Below, one piece after another: positions 51,350 through 63,856 of a DNA stretch of 64,000 nt. Below the pieces are notes generated by a model. The model made no database searches. It was not told where the DNA came from and saw nothing but the letters and a program-made list of their open reading frames with translations. Both the position numbers and the translations under genes were made by a program. How positions within the stretch are numbered: the stretch's first letter is position 1; each line of letters begins with the position of its first letter. Source of the stretch: Clusia tigrina (Eukaryota; Arthropoda; Insecta; Diptera; Clusiidae); assembly GCA_920105625.2 (NCBI GenBank), contig OV050033.1, positions 129,951,821 through 130,015,820 on the forward strand, given 5' to 3'.

Positions 51350-53030
51350 TTTTAATTACACTCCAAAACGATAGGAAACAAAAGAAAAAAACCCAACAAA
51401 GCAAACATGAAAAGAGCATAAAATAAAACATAATAATAAACATAATTGAATAAAAAAACATAAAAATTTAAAAAAAATTTAACAAAACTAAAATAATTAC
51501 AATTAATAATAAATATAAATCATTTATATTAAAAAATTCAAAATAAAAGAAATTGTATTAAATTATTACTTACTAAATATACACAAAAAAAGTTACAATT
51601 GAACAAAAAAAAAAAAAAAAAAACAGCATAAATAATAATTATGTAAAGAAAAACTGTCAATAATTATTTATTTATATATTTATTATTATTAATCACAATT
51701 AAAATTATAATTAAGAAAGCACTACCAGGGCTATGATAAAAACTCTCTAACGCATAATAAAATAAATAACTAAAAAAAATTAAAAAAAAAGAAAACATAT
51801 TCATATTAAAAAAAAAAATTAATATTAAAAAATTAAAAAGAAACAAAGCAAAAATCAAAAAAGAATAAAACAAAACATAGAAATGAAAAAATTAAACTAA
51901 AATCCTAAGAAATTTAAATAAAAATATTATTGTTAAAAAAATATATATTATATTATTATAAAAAATTATAGATATTAATTTAATAAAATTTATTCAAAAT
52001 TAATAAAATTAAAATGAGAAAAAAAACATTTCAAAAATTATTAATTTTAAATTCTAAAAATTAATAAATACGAAAACAAAAAATAAAAAAATTAAAGTTT
52101 AATTACTAAATACACAAAAGAATACAATAAAAAAATGATAAAAACTTACAAGAATCATTTATAAAAAAATCTATAATTAAATAAAAATAATTTAAATAAA
52201 AGAAGCACACAAAATTCATATTAAACAAAAGTAATTAATAATAAAAAGTTTAAAAAAATTAAAAATTAACTTTTTTTTACGTACACAAAAAAAAAACACA
52301 ATAATAAATAAATATGTAGAAAAAAGATACAATAATCATAGATACAAAAATTCTCTGATTAAATAATTAGTTAATAATTTAAATAAAAAACAAAAAATAA
52401 TTCATATTAAATAAGAATAATATATATAGAAATAATAACCATCAAAACTTCCAAAAAAAATAATTAATTAATAAATAATCACTAAATAAAGAAAAAAAAA
52501 AGTTCCAATTGAGCAGAAAAGAAAAAAATTATAATAAAGAAATATGTAAAAAAAAACTTACAATAATCAATAATAAAAAACTTCAAAATTAATTTAAAAA
52601 AAATTTTAATGAAAAAAAATTCAAATAAAAAAGTATTAAATAAATTCATATTAAATTAAATTAATTGATATTAAAAAATTCCAAAAAATTATAAATTAAA
52701 AAATTAATTACTACATACAGAAAAAAATTGCAGTTGAACCAAAAACACAAAAAACAATAATAAATAAATATGTAAAAATAAACAAAAATTATTAATAAAA
52801 AATTCCCTAACATATAATTAAATAAAATAATAAAAAAACATAAAAATAAAATAAAATGTTAAATAAAAATAATTCAATAAATAAAGTTAATTAGTATTAA
52901 AAAATTCAATATAAAAAAGAATTAATTAATATATACAGAAAAACAAACAAATTTAAACAAAAACAACAAAAAAACGTTAATAAACAAATATGTAAAAATG
53001 AACAAAAATCATTAATAAAAAATTCCCTAC
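51350..53030. repeat. A-rich array with hidden 220-230-bp tandem unit
   Basis: Overall an A-rich low-complexity block on the plus strand like 31.4-32.9 kb, including a run of about 19 A near 51610. Unlike a simple sequence it has an ordered unit: AATAAATATGTA, AACAAAAATCATTAATAAAAA, TTCCCTAACGCATAATTAA, ATTCATATTAAA, ATTAATTACTA.ATACA. The ATATGTA landmark falls at 52311, 52541, 52767 and 52987, giving spacings of 230, 226 and 220 bp; an earlier, more diverged copy is near 51640. Confidence 0.85.
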
Positions 53031-53569
53031 GCACTCAGCATTTCTTCCGAAACTGAAACGATATCAATCGAAAGAGTTTCTGCAATTAAATTGAAATTCC
53101 GTTGCGGTGCGTAAAAAGCCGCGCCGTCGCATGTGAAGCGTGTGAATATCCGCTTTAAAAAGTGGCACGCATGCGCACACACTGAGGCGTTAATTGTGTG
53201 GTTATTTCATTATAGGCTTTTATAAAAATGATTGATTTCTTTTTCACTGCTACTTGGTTTCCTTTGACTGACGAGTAATTGCCTGGAAGTGTTAGAAAAC
53301 AGTCGATTTCTGGTGGAAGTGTTTGTGGGATCACTAACAAAATATACAGAGAGAATAAGGAAGTCGAAAAGTCCTATTCCATAAGAAGAAGTCCAAAGAA
53401 GAACACTCGGAATAATTTGTGACACAACAAAGTTGTAAAAATCCTCAATTTGCCAAAAACAAATTTGGACATCTCTAATATGGAAACAAATCTCCAAAAG
53501 CTGGGCACACATATCTGAAGAATACTGATAGAGCTCAACTTTGAAGTGGTATGAATCCTAGCCATGATT

Positions 53570-54280
53570 TACTGAAAACTTTGCCAATAACGAAGAACGG
53601 CTTAAAAAGAGAATCTACAAAGTTCCCACCCTGCCATGTTTGTCATTAGTAGGACCTTCCAGAGATGTGAATACTGATCAATAAACAAGATATACCGGGA
53701 AAGAGGTTCTACAATGTTCTTACAATGCTATGTTTGTCATTACTACGACCTTCCAGAGATGCGAATCCTGGACAGGATATTACGGAAAACTTGTCCAATA
53801 ACTAACAAAGGCCTACAAAGAGGATCTACAATATCCCTACCCTGCAATGTCTCACATCAAAAGGACCTTCCACTGATGTGAATGCCAAGAAAAACCTAGA
53901 GAGTATCGACAGTGTAACCGCCCAGTCTTGTCTGTCATCACTAGGACCTTCCAGATATGTGAATACTGGACAACAAACAAGGCATACCTATAAAGAGAAT
54001 GTACAATGTTCTTACAATGCTATGTTTGTCATTACTACGACCTTCCAGAGATGCGAATCTTGGACAGGTTTTTACGGAAAAGTTTTCCAATAAGTAAGAA
54101 AGACCTACAAAGAGGATCTACAATGTAACCAGCCCGCCTTACCTGTCATCACTAGGACCTTCCAGAGATAAGAATGCTGGGTAATAACCAAGAAAGACCT
54201 AGATAGAAGTTCTACAATGTTCCCACCCCACCTCTATCTATATCTATCTTCAGTAGGACTTTCTGATAACCACTCATCTA
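53570..54280. repeat. Higher-order tandem repeat, 292 bp made of three subunits
   Basis: The landmark (G/C)GACCTTCCAGAGATG recurs at 53652, 53746, 53863, 53944, 54038, 54155 and 54256: spacings 94, 117, 81, 94, 117, 101. Copies three apart are 292 bp apart and most alike (the pair at 53746/54038 both have ACGACC and TGCTATGTTTGTCATTA). Other subunit blocks are GGATCTACAATGTTCCCACC and GGACA..AACAAGGCATACC. Confidence 0.92.
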
Positions 54281-54289
54281 CCCAACCTT

Positions 54290-55490
54290 TCATAGACTAG
54301 ATACGAAATGCAACTGGTAATTCAGTGGTATGATTTGTCCACGACTGCCGCCCCAAAGACAATTGTCATCCAATGTGGGTAGCACTCTATGATTACTTCT
54401 CTTCGCTATGTTCCGTCGCAAATTAAGGATTTGGAGCACTAATTTTATTAAGGACTTTCTCGTTATTTGCGAATTAAAATGGTGAAATTTGATATTAAAG
54501 ATGCCAATATGCATTTCTATGATATATGGCTGCCTTCTTCCTCCTTTGGAAAGTTGAGATAGAAGATATGTCTAACCCGTTAAAAGGATCTAAATTAATA
54601 TATTTGGGGTATCTTTTGCGTGTCCTGAAGAAACTGACGTTATTTTTTTTCAGCATGAAGGATGAATATGGAATCAAACGTCATAGTGACTATAAACCGT
54701 GTTTTCTGGAAACATAGGTCTTACTCCGACGAAGGCCAAAACATTCTACTGGAGAATAGAATAAGAATTTACATCCTTCGAATCTCAACGAATCTGCAGA
54801 TTATTTTCTAATTTTGTACTGGGAAATTCATGACCGATCGCGTATCTTAGAAATGCCTTCTTGTTCTGGAGAATGAGCTGAGTATCTTCAATGAACATTC
54901 TGTGCTACTTATAAAGGATATAATGTCACTTGTCTTAGATTTATAGATTGATTCGCAGCTCTGGTCTGCAGGTCTGGGTGTTGAAAGTAGGCCATATCGC
55001 AGGATGATACTTATCATTACAAGTGAGGAATTAAATTTCATACGATCGATCATACGAAAATTATATCGAAATTTCATTGATGGATATAAAAATATGAAAT
55101 TTAGAAGGGAACCTCGTAGCATAAAGTTTATTAGCTCTCTTCCAGAGTGATAATATGGAAAGTAGTTTCATTGATAAATAGAATCACGATAAGCCATCCT
55201 ATGCGGTATGGTTAAGTGAGCTAAAAACTAAGCTCTGCCTTCAACTGACAGGAATTCATCTCTACGAAAGTTCACAGAGGAACTGATTGCCCTTTCTCAC
55301 TGATGTTCTTCTGAGCTATATGCAGTATTACTACTAAGTTGATACTCGGATTTGATTGCTGACATTTTACTGATTTAATTTCAACGAAATCTACTTTACA
55401 AGGATATTCTACTAGATACGTTTAGGCGATATCTCAAAGGGAATTTGATGGTACTACTTCAGAGGTCTGTAATAACTTTACTGAATAACT
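54290..55490. other. Intergenic DNA, nothing recognised
   Basis: No supported gene, RNA or regular repeat; moderately AT-rich. Confidence 0.4.
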
Positions 55491-55499
55491 CATAATGAG

Positions 55500-55680
55500 C
55501 TAATCTGAGATAACTGACAACTCTGAGACAACTGACAACTCTGAGACAACTGAAAGCTCTAAGATAACTGAGAGCTCTGAGATAAGTGAAAGTTCGCAGA
55601 TAATTTAAAGATATGAGATTACTGCAATCTTCAAGACAACTGAGGGATCAGAGCTAACTGAAAGGTCTAAGATAAGGGGA
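55500..55680. repeat. 18-bp tandem repeat
   Basis: CTGAGA(C/T)AACTGA(C/A)A(A/G)CT units with starts at 55505, 55523, 55541, 55559 and 55577, then decaying to about 55680. The exact 18-bp step is clear in the first five units. Confidence 0.9.
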
Positions 55681-55689
55681 AAAGGGTCA

Positions 55690-56780
55690 TTATATTTGTT
55701 ATTTCTTCAATGACAAAACTTTTTGTTTAAACACTTTAGTTGTCGATTTTTAACATACAGGAGGTTTACCCACTCGCCCCTTTGGACCGGTCTTTGGACT
55801 GGCGTACTAAATCTTGTCGAAGAAAATAATCACGATTTAAATAATTTTCAAATCACTCCTCTGAACTTATGTAGCGGAAACTCTTCTCCAACTCCCAGTA
55901 TAAAACCTGTCATCGCTTATGTGCAAATCGCAACGCCGGGCGCGGTTGCCTGCCGCCGTTTAACACTTCAATATGACCAAATTTAAACTTTTATTATTTG
56001 TTAACGCATTACGCAATAATTTTGATGAACGTCTTCGCAACTTCTTTGATTTGACACTAATTAATCAATCATTCCGTTCGCGAATTGATGTTGTGTCTTT
56101 GGCACTTTCGCCTTCGTTTGCCAATTTGGGGTCTACCACTCACCGCCAAAGCCAGATGGAACCATAATAATATTTTTACTGCTTTTCTTCGGCCTTTGCT
56201 TACCTGTAACGAAAGAAAGAAAGAAGGAGGAGGTTAAGAGCGATATAAACAAAAAGCCAAACCTAACAGCATGACTTGTCATGAACTACTTTTCTTTTTG
56301 GCTTATCTCTGAATCGATGCCAGCAGCATGCGAGGGGTACAGCACGTACGCATGCGAGCTGGTTACGTGTGTGCGAGTAAAGTGCCGAAAATTGTAGTAA
56401 AAACAAAATATATCTGAATAATGCTTTATTATTGTTGGTAAATAGCTCATAAATGATTTGGATGAGTGTGTATGGGTACTTTTTTATACACACTGATCAC
56501 ATATTTTAAGGCAATGCAAATGTAGTTTAAGTTTAGGAAATTTTAATTGCCCAACTCCGGTGGAAACAGTGGAGCAAACTACTAGTTTAATAGTAAAATA
56601 ATTGTTTATCATGCGTTGTACATTTATGAAGATTTGAAGGGGAGAGAGGAGGTAGTGGGGGTTATATTGTATGTGTCTACTGTGGGAAGAAAATTGGAAC
56701 GACGAAGATTGTGAAAGGGAAGTTACCCCGATTCAACCTTCTTTGACCCTGTTATGAATTTTAGAAGTATGTCCAGGGAT
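55690..56780. other. Intergenic DNA with small GC-rich patch
   Basis: A GC-rich patch (CAACGCCGGGCGCGG) lies near 55930. Short open frames on the plus strand here (around 55723-56167) match no family that I know. A (GAAA)n run is near 56205-56220. Nothing else is supported. Confidence 0.4.
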
Positions 56781-56789
56781 AAGCAATAC

Positions 56790-57400
56790 ACATTGTACAT
56801 TCCCAATACATTAGACCCCAATATACGCCTTCTCATTCCGGCAAAGGCGGGACAAGTGCAGAGAAAATGCTCTATGCCGTTCTGTTCTTCCTCCTGACAG
56901 GAGTCGCAGTTCGGACTCGCGAAGATGCCTATGGTCGCCTTATGATACCTTCATGGATTATGTCTCGTGGTCAGCCCAACCAATGATCGAAGAACTTTCT
57001 TTCTTAAAGTTATAAGGAAATTTGCAACTCTCTTGTTTGGTCTCTCTAGGAACCACTTGGTTGTTTTGCAGGCAACCGAACTGCACCATCCGTCCTTGTG
57101 AATATTATTCACATGGCTCCTGATCCATATACCGATAAATGGCTGGGATCCCATTGAAGCACCCGTAGCTCCAAATTTTGCCAATTCATCATCTACTCCA
57201 TTCCCCCGTGCACCGCAGTGTCCTGGAGCCAAATAAGTTGAAGTAAATTCTACTTTCCGATGGAGATAAGTCTTCAACTACATTCTTGGACAATTTTAGA
57301 AATGGTTAACGGGGTTTCTAGGGCCTTCAGTGAAACCTTCTTTGTCATACTAAGAGGCATAAAATAAGTTTCTATCTCGTTTGCACTAATAGAGAAACTT
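56790..57400 (-). mobile_element. Non-LTR retrotransposon remnant: RNase H end and Cys knuckle
   Basis: On the minus strand, after a partial ALETPLTISKIVQEC block, the frame reads STYLAPGHCGARGN, VDDELAKFGATG and a long tail to RSLVGLTTRH; after a single TGA (56951-56953) the same frame continues ATIGIFASPNCDSCQEEEQN, GIEHFLCTCPAFAGMRRRIL. The C..C....E....HFLC.CPA..R...LG pattern is the terminal zinc knuckle of RNase H-bearing non-LTR elements. One stop and one frameshift: a fairly young but dead fragment. Confidence 0.82.
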
Positions 57401-57469
57401 CTATTATGGATGAGGATATTATAGCAAACAGAATTAGAGTATAATAAATAGGGCACAATAAAACAACTG

Positions 57470-58040
57470 AACTTGAGATGACTACTGAGAGACAAGAAGA
57501 GATAAGAAGTGATATAGAAGTGGTATAAAAGTTATATAGAAGTTATATACCAAAAACAGCGCTTGAGATGAGTATTGAGTGACAAGCTCAGATATGAAGT
57601 AATATAGTAGTGATATAGAACTGATAGAGAAGTAATATAGAAGTTGTATAGAAGTGATATAGAAGTAATATAACAACTACAGTCCTTGAGATGAGTATTG
57701 AGTGGCAAGACGACATAAGAAGTGATGTAGAAGTGGTATATATAGTGATATAGAAGTGGTATAAATAGTGATATAGAAGTGGTACAAATAAGATATAGAA
57801 GTGAATAACAAAAACAGCCCTTGAGATGAGTATTGAATGACAAGCAGAGTTATGCAGTATTATAGAAGTGATATAGAACCGATAGAGAATTGATTTAGAA
57901 GTTATATAGAAGTGATATAATAACAACAGTACTTGAGATAAGTATTGAGTGACAAGTTGAGATAAGAAGTTATATAGAAGTGATATAGAAGGGATATACA
58001 AGTGATATAGAAGAAATATAGAAGTGATAGGAAAACTTGT
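57470..58040. repeat. Nested GATATAGAAGT satellite
   Basis: A base unit of about 11-15 bp, (A)GAAGTGATATA, is arranged in larger blocks that each start with CTTGAGATGAGTATTGAGTG and ACAAG. Block starts are at 57473, 57563, 57686, 57821 and 57933, spacing 90, 123, 135 and 112 bp, so block length varies with the number of base units. Confidence 0.9.
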
Positions 58041-58531
58041 GTAGTCTGGTACTAAAATTTAACTATAACTATTTCAAATATTTCTTAACTGAAATGTTAT
58101 TAATTTAAACTAAATAATTTTATTACAGCTAAAAAAGCAGTCAAACGTTTTACTTGACACAATCCAGTGATTCGAACTAAAAACTAAAAATCTTAACAAT
58201 ACTTATACAGAAGCAGTGTTTATAGGCTGATATTTCTAAAATCATAAATTGGCCTTTCACCATCACTTCGGAATTCTTATTTTTGTACTTGACAATAATT
58301 TTTGGTGATTGAGAAGGACTTCAATATGTTTTAAGGACTTTATGATGAGGACAGATTTTTTGTTCAGCGTTCCAATTGGAATTATCTACTTATTTCTTAA
58401 AATTTTGAATTGACCGTGATAACTCTTGGATAAACGATGAAACTTTCAATAATCATACCAACACAGTCGTGCTTCGAGATACCATTTTTTACTCCAGAAG
58501 TGACCAGCCTGGGGTTCTTTGCGATCGTTCA

Positions 58532-58640
58532 ACTATTTCGCTCTTTAAACTATTTCGTTCTTTAAGCCCTTTCGTCCTTTAAGCTCTTTCACTCTTTAAG
58601 CTCTTTCACTATTTAAGCTCTTTCGCTCTTTAGTACGTTC
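58532..58640. repeat. 17-bp tandem repeat CTCTTTCGCTCTTTAAG
   Basis: About six units of CT(C/A)TTTC(G/A)CTCTTTAAG, starts near 58532, 58550, 58567, 58584, 58601 and 58618, with a decaying seventh. Confidence 0.9.
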
Positions 58641-58649
58641 AATCATTAA

Positions 58650-61140
58650 GCTCTAAGCTTCTACGGTCGTTAACTGTGTGATCACAAAGAGAATACCCCC
58701 ACAATAAATAAGGAGGTGATTTGCTATTATTGTGGACTCTATGCTCATCCCAGGTAGTTCGGTTTAAGTGGCTGTCAAGGGCATCAGACACTCGGCCAGA
58801 AGACACACTTAAGCCATGCCCAGGCCTATTGTGAGACCACAAAGAAAGGAACTTTTTGAATGATACAAGAAGCAAGGTTCAGAATTGATTTCCTCCTCTT
58901 TGGCTTCAAAATCAAGCATTACTCCAAGACTGGAGGAAGCCAATTAGTACACTAGAGAAATTTACATACTCGTACTTATCCAACTCTACAGAATTTATTC
59001 TAAGATTGGCGCTGCCAACCGTAGACGGGACCGATTTCATAACTATTTGTATCCACTGTGCGAAATCAGTAATTAAAAGCAGATGCATGCACTCGATACC
59101 CGGCAGAGTCCCAAACCAGACAGTAGTGAGGCACATGCATGCGTGTTGTTGTGTTGGCGAAATCCCGGCGGTCTTAATAAGTGCGCGTACGGCTCAGAAG
59201 TGGAACACGTTGTAATTACATTTGCCTCCGCCTGATATGATCGTGTTTTGCGGTAACATTAGCACGGCATTATAAATGGTTGCATTAGCTATTACACGTC
59301 TTTGCAATCTGGAAACTAAGAGTCGAACGTACATGTTGCTGCAGCTTCTGTCAGGCAGCGCTCCTGTGTCGTTTAAGCTGGACTCTACAGACGTATGCAA
59401 AAATTCCATGCCACTGTTTTGATCTGAAAGTGAGCATTTTTTGCCATGCAGACCCGACCTTCAACTTGCTAAACTTACGCGAACTGCCTGACACCGTTGC
59501 CGATGCCGCTGAGCGTTTACGTAGTTGGTAACGAAATATGTAACAACGCTCATTGTTGTTGGGGCAAACTCAGCCATTACCTCATATGTCGTCGGCAGTT
59601 GAGCTAATGATAGATTTTTTATTTGTTTCAGTGGAACGGGCACATTTGAAAAGTGACGTGAGTGTTTACTCGCAGCGAAGACGCTTGATGGATTTCCAGC
59701 AATTATTTCGACCATGAATAAAGCGGATTATTTAATTTAATGTGGAAGCAGAAACAAGCTCGAAGAACTGTAAAATGCCTTGCAAAAGAGTTTAGCGAGC
59801 GGAGTTCAGCGAATCATTCAAAGACAGGAAAGGAAAGAGGCAAGTCCAAAAAAACAATTTACTGTTTTCAATTAGAAGAGGAATGATATCCAAGTTTACA
59901 TCAAATAGAATCGATTTATATCAAATATAAATATTTATATAAATATTCCTTACATAATCTTCTAGTAAACCTTCAGGAGGAGATGACAGTCCATAAAGAG
60001 GGAAGTCAGATACTACAGGCTGAAGATGAACCACTATACCAACACAGTCCTCAGCATAACAAATTCTTCATAAGCTACTTTTAGCAGATCAGGGGAACAA
60101 AGAAAGAAACCAAATATTGAATGGAGGAACCTTCCAGCACTCAAAATTGCACCCGAATAGCAACCTAAATAAAATATGTTCAGGTGGTTAATGGTCAAAT
60201 ATCGAGATATTGGTTGAATTAAGCGTTGTGGTAGCATATTGTCCCACTGTGACCGACGTTTGTAGTCATCAGAGTTCATTTCAAAACTCCGCGGACATCT
60301 GCAAACACATGTTTTAGCCAAGTTCAATTAGTGTATTTACTTTCGGTCGACCTTATTAACAATTTCTCAGACGGACAAGTAAAGAGAAGGCCAGGCCTTA
60401 AAAAGTCTTTAACTAAACTGCAAGTAAATTGATTAAAAGTGGACAGAGGTGGCTTGAAAATCCGCAATATCCGTTGGCAAACGATTTTATGCCATTCATC
60501 GTGTGGGAATTTGAGCTCATAACAGCTGAGAGGAGACTCGAAGACTGTATTGGAAGGTAAGAAAGTGGCTGGGGATGTTAAAAGATAACTAAATTAAACT
60601 GTGGGTTGGGTGTGCCATAGGCTCAAAAACACAGACATGTGATGAGATACCGTGGAGTGATTGTACAAGTTGTCAGCGAAAAAGGAAGACCTACAATTAA
60701 ATATGAAAGTACAATTTTAGGAAAATGGAGACTAAACTAAACTAAATGAAGAGAGAAATTAAAACTAATCAAAGTGAAGTTCAACGATGGAACAGCCTCA
60801 CAGTTCTTTCACAATCTTCAAAGAAAAATAGGACATAGTTGGTGACCCGTAGAACACTTCCTTCCTTTGCGAACTATTCTACGGCTCCCAATATAGAGTC
60901 ACACACAGATGAATGGTAGAAATATGAATTGTCATGAATAGGATTAGGATTAGTATAGAATTCATCATGACTCACAGAAATTATATATATAAATCATTTT
61001 CTTATTAATAAAAGTTGCTTAGATATTGTTACTATAGTTCGATCACTGAAATACTAGAATACATCCGTCCTTATCGTACATAATATTAACAAAAGTTCAT
61101 TGGATATTGTTACTAAACTCCCTATACTATCAATCTTCAC
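58650..61140. other. Intergenic DNA, nothing confidently recognised
   Basis: Several modest open frames exist (for example minus strand 59461-59715, ATG start, 84 codons), but none has a recognisable family, splice context or homologue in the window. Confidence 0.35.
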
Positions 61141-61149
61141 ATAAGAGTT

Positions 61150-62650
61150 TCCGCGACATTTTGCTTGTGTTGCCTAAGAAGAAGTACAGCAGTCGGAAAC
61201 TACCTTTGTGTTGCCTAAAGTTGAACAGGATATAGTCGGACCTATACTGAAATTTTGATGACAATGTTTCCTAGGGAGCACAGAATTAACTAGATACATT
61301 TTCTGGATAAAGACTTTATAGAAATGTTCCAAAGGTTCTCTAAGGAAGTAACTGAATTTAGGCTTCATAAAGAAAGATTCTGTCGAAATATTGACAATGT
61401 TCCCCAAAGGTGTAACAGAAAAGAGTCGCTCTAGTACTGAAAAAAACTTCTTCAGAGAAACAGTTTCTCCGTATTCCGTAACGAAACAACAGGACAGCTT
61501 TTGCTTGGTCATGAATAAATATTTTGGGTATAATTTGCCTGTGATCCTCAAATAATCTATCGAACATATTCGGTCTTAGGCTGCGTAACGAATTGGTCGA
61601 ATTGTTTGCTTTGTTCGACTTAAAGCTACAGCAAATATTCTGAACTATGTTGTATCAAGATCCCAAGCAATCAACAGCATATGTCCGACCTTATCATCCT
61701 TATCATCTGCAAGAATCCCCTTTATATTATGCCTGTGTAAGGAACCATTTCCGTATTATGCTGAGTAAAGATTTTGTTTAAATATTTCCCAAAGGAATGA
61801 ACAGACAATATTCGAGATTATCATCAATAAGACTGCCATTGATATGATGGCTTGATGCCTATGTTCCATAGGAAGCTTCAGAATATAAACTGATTTGTGC
61901 TAAATAACGATTTTCTCAAACTGTTGAATTTGTTCCAAGGAATCAATACAAAATATTATGAACTTTGGTTATCACTAAGTGTCCCCTTGGCATGAGGCCT
62001 GTGTCTCCAATGAAACAATTCTGAATTATGGGGAATAAAGATTGTGTTAAAATGTTCAACAGAAAATAATCGGCCTAATAATAATTAAGAGTCTTCTTAG
62101 ATATGATGCCTGTATCACCAAGGAAGCAACCGAATTTATTGAAAATTATAATAAAGATCCCAAGAAATCAACAGAATATGTTCGTCCGTCCTTATCATCA
62201 ATAACTGTTCCCTTTACATGATGCCTGTTCTCTTCGAAACAGCTGCAGCACATATTATGAATTATGTTGAATAACGATTTTGTCACACTTTAGACAGTGT
62301 TCAAGGAATTAAAACCAAATATTCGATCTTATCATCAAGAACCGTCCCCTATACATGATTAGTGAGTTCCCTAAGGAAGCTACAGAACATATTTGACCTT
62401 GTTTTTTTTTATCAATAAGAGTCTCTTTCACATGAGGCTTGTGTCTTCAAGGAAACAATTCTGAATTATTTTGAAGAAAAATTTGGTTCGAATGTTCCCA
62501 AAGAATCGACAGAAAATATTCGACCTTATTATCAATAAGAGTTTCCTTGATAGGATGCTTGTGTTCCCAAAAAAAGCGACCGAACATATTGAGAATAATG
62601 TTTAATTTTATAAAAATTCGGTCGAAATTTTAGATATGCTCCGAACGAAT
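61150..62650. repeat. Degenerate satellite, about 120-bp unit
   Basis: Reiterated blocks CGACCTTATCATCAATAAGAGT, CCTTTATATGATGCCTGTGT, CCAAGGAAGCAAC.GAA.AT and TTGAATAA.GATTTTGTTAAAATGTTCC. TTATCATCAATAA-like landmarks fall near 61693, 61818, 61971, 62080, 62192, 62329, 62409 and 62529. Strongly diverged, with the left end (61150-61500) recognisable only by its TGTTCC.A.AG and TTGCCTAAG.A.A themes. Confidence 0.75.
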
Positions 62651-63199
62651 TCACAGTGAATCAGAATTCCTGTAGAATTTTATCTTTATTCCGTGCCTAC
62701 CTTATTTTAATTCCAGCCTTTCTGGAAATTTTACTAATGTTCCTCAACAAGTCGCAAAAACAGTTGCTCAGTTTTTTAGTGGATAAATGTTCCCTCAAGT
62801 TTATGTTTTCCATTCTCATTGACTTCTCTTTCCTCAGAGATTTTTTCCTCTGTATTTTTTGTCCCATCATTAGTTGGAATCATGCTAATATCCTTCAAGG
62901 AGTCGCAGATAATTGCCGAACTTGGATCTAAAAAAAATTGTTCGATAATTGCTTTTTTATGTTTCTCTGTCATGTTCAAGGGAGCTTCAGAAAAGTACCG
63001 CGGATCCTCGTTTCCAAACAAAGCACAACACTACTTTTGATTCAATTGTGCTCTGCTTGAGTCACACTGCCAGACATTCTTTGAATGCTCCAGCTGCTTC
63101 TTCAGTGCGCTGCGTAAGCAGGCATGAGCTTGTTTTATGTTAATGTTTATGGTCAGCTACCAAATCAGTCTGCTCATGTGCAACATGACCAGTTTGAGT

Positions 63200-63856
63200 T
63201 TTAAAAGGAAGATGGAAAAAACAGCAAACCGGTTTCAGCGAATGCAAGAACCGGTAGCATGAGCACCGCCTGTCACTGGGCCACGCTCACGACTGAGCGC
63301 GCCGGAGCACGGTGAGTGAGCGAGCGTAGCGTGTGCATCTGCGCACACCACAGTCAAGCGCTCAATGACAATATCTTCCAGTGAGTCGCTTCTTGGTCTA
63401 AAAGCCGCGTTCAATTCGGCTCAGAAACGAAACGACTGCGAAGCAAAGCGGATCAACGCATGTCCACAAAGTTTACCATGACTTTTGAACTAGTTCAGCG
63501 ATACAAAATGAAACTCTAACGGAAGTGTAGAAGCGAAGTAGCGAGCTGCGCCAGCGCATGCGCATTGTTAAAGAAATTGATTGAAGAAACGGAAAAATTG
63601 GCCAAAACCTTCGAACGTGACGTAAATAACAAAACCGATAGTGACCAGTGAGTTAAGTAAATGGAAAGTGTAGAAAGAGGAAGCAAAACGTGTGCGCATG
63701 CGCAATAAAATCGTTTGGCGTCGCACCAAAGTGTTGAGTGGAAAATGTGAAGGAAATTTTGTGGTCAATTGAAGTGTGTCAAAACCAAAAGAAAAGAGGA
63801 ATTTGTCCTCTTCCCATTAAAAGTGTAAATAAAATAAATAAAAAATATAATTAAAA
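63200..63856 (+). promoter_or_regulatory. GC-richer promoter/5' UTR zone of the right-edge gene
   Basis: Base composition changes sharply after 63200: GC-rich, with many CG dinucleotides (GAGCGAGCGTAGCGTG, GGCCACGCTCACG). Two NRF-1-type palindromes lie in it: GCGCATGCGCA at 63554-63564 and the full TGCGCATGCGCA at 63693-63704. The latter is the consensus of the NRF-1 / Drosophila erect-wing family. The last 60 bp before the ATG are an A-rich 5' UTR-like leader. Promoter function is inferred. Confidence 0.5.

Noticed and set aside
57532..58001. Long minus-strand frames rich in Tyr, Leu, Ile and Ser
   Set aside because: They are translations of the GATATAGAAGT satellite.
59461..59715. 84-codon minus-strand frame with ATG
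   Set aside because: Reasonable composition but no recognised family, no neighbour support and no second exon; not strong enough for a gene call.
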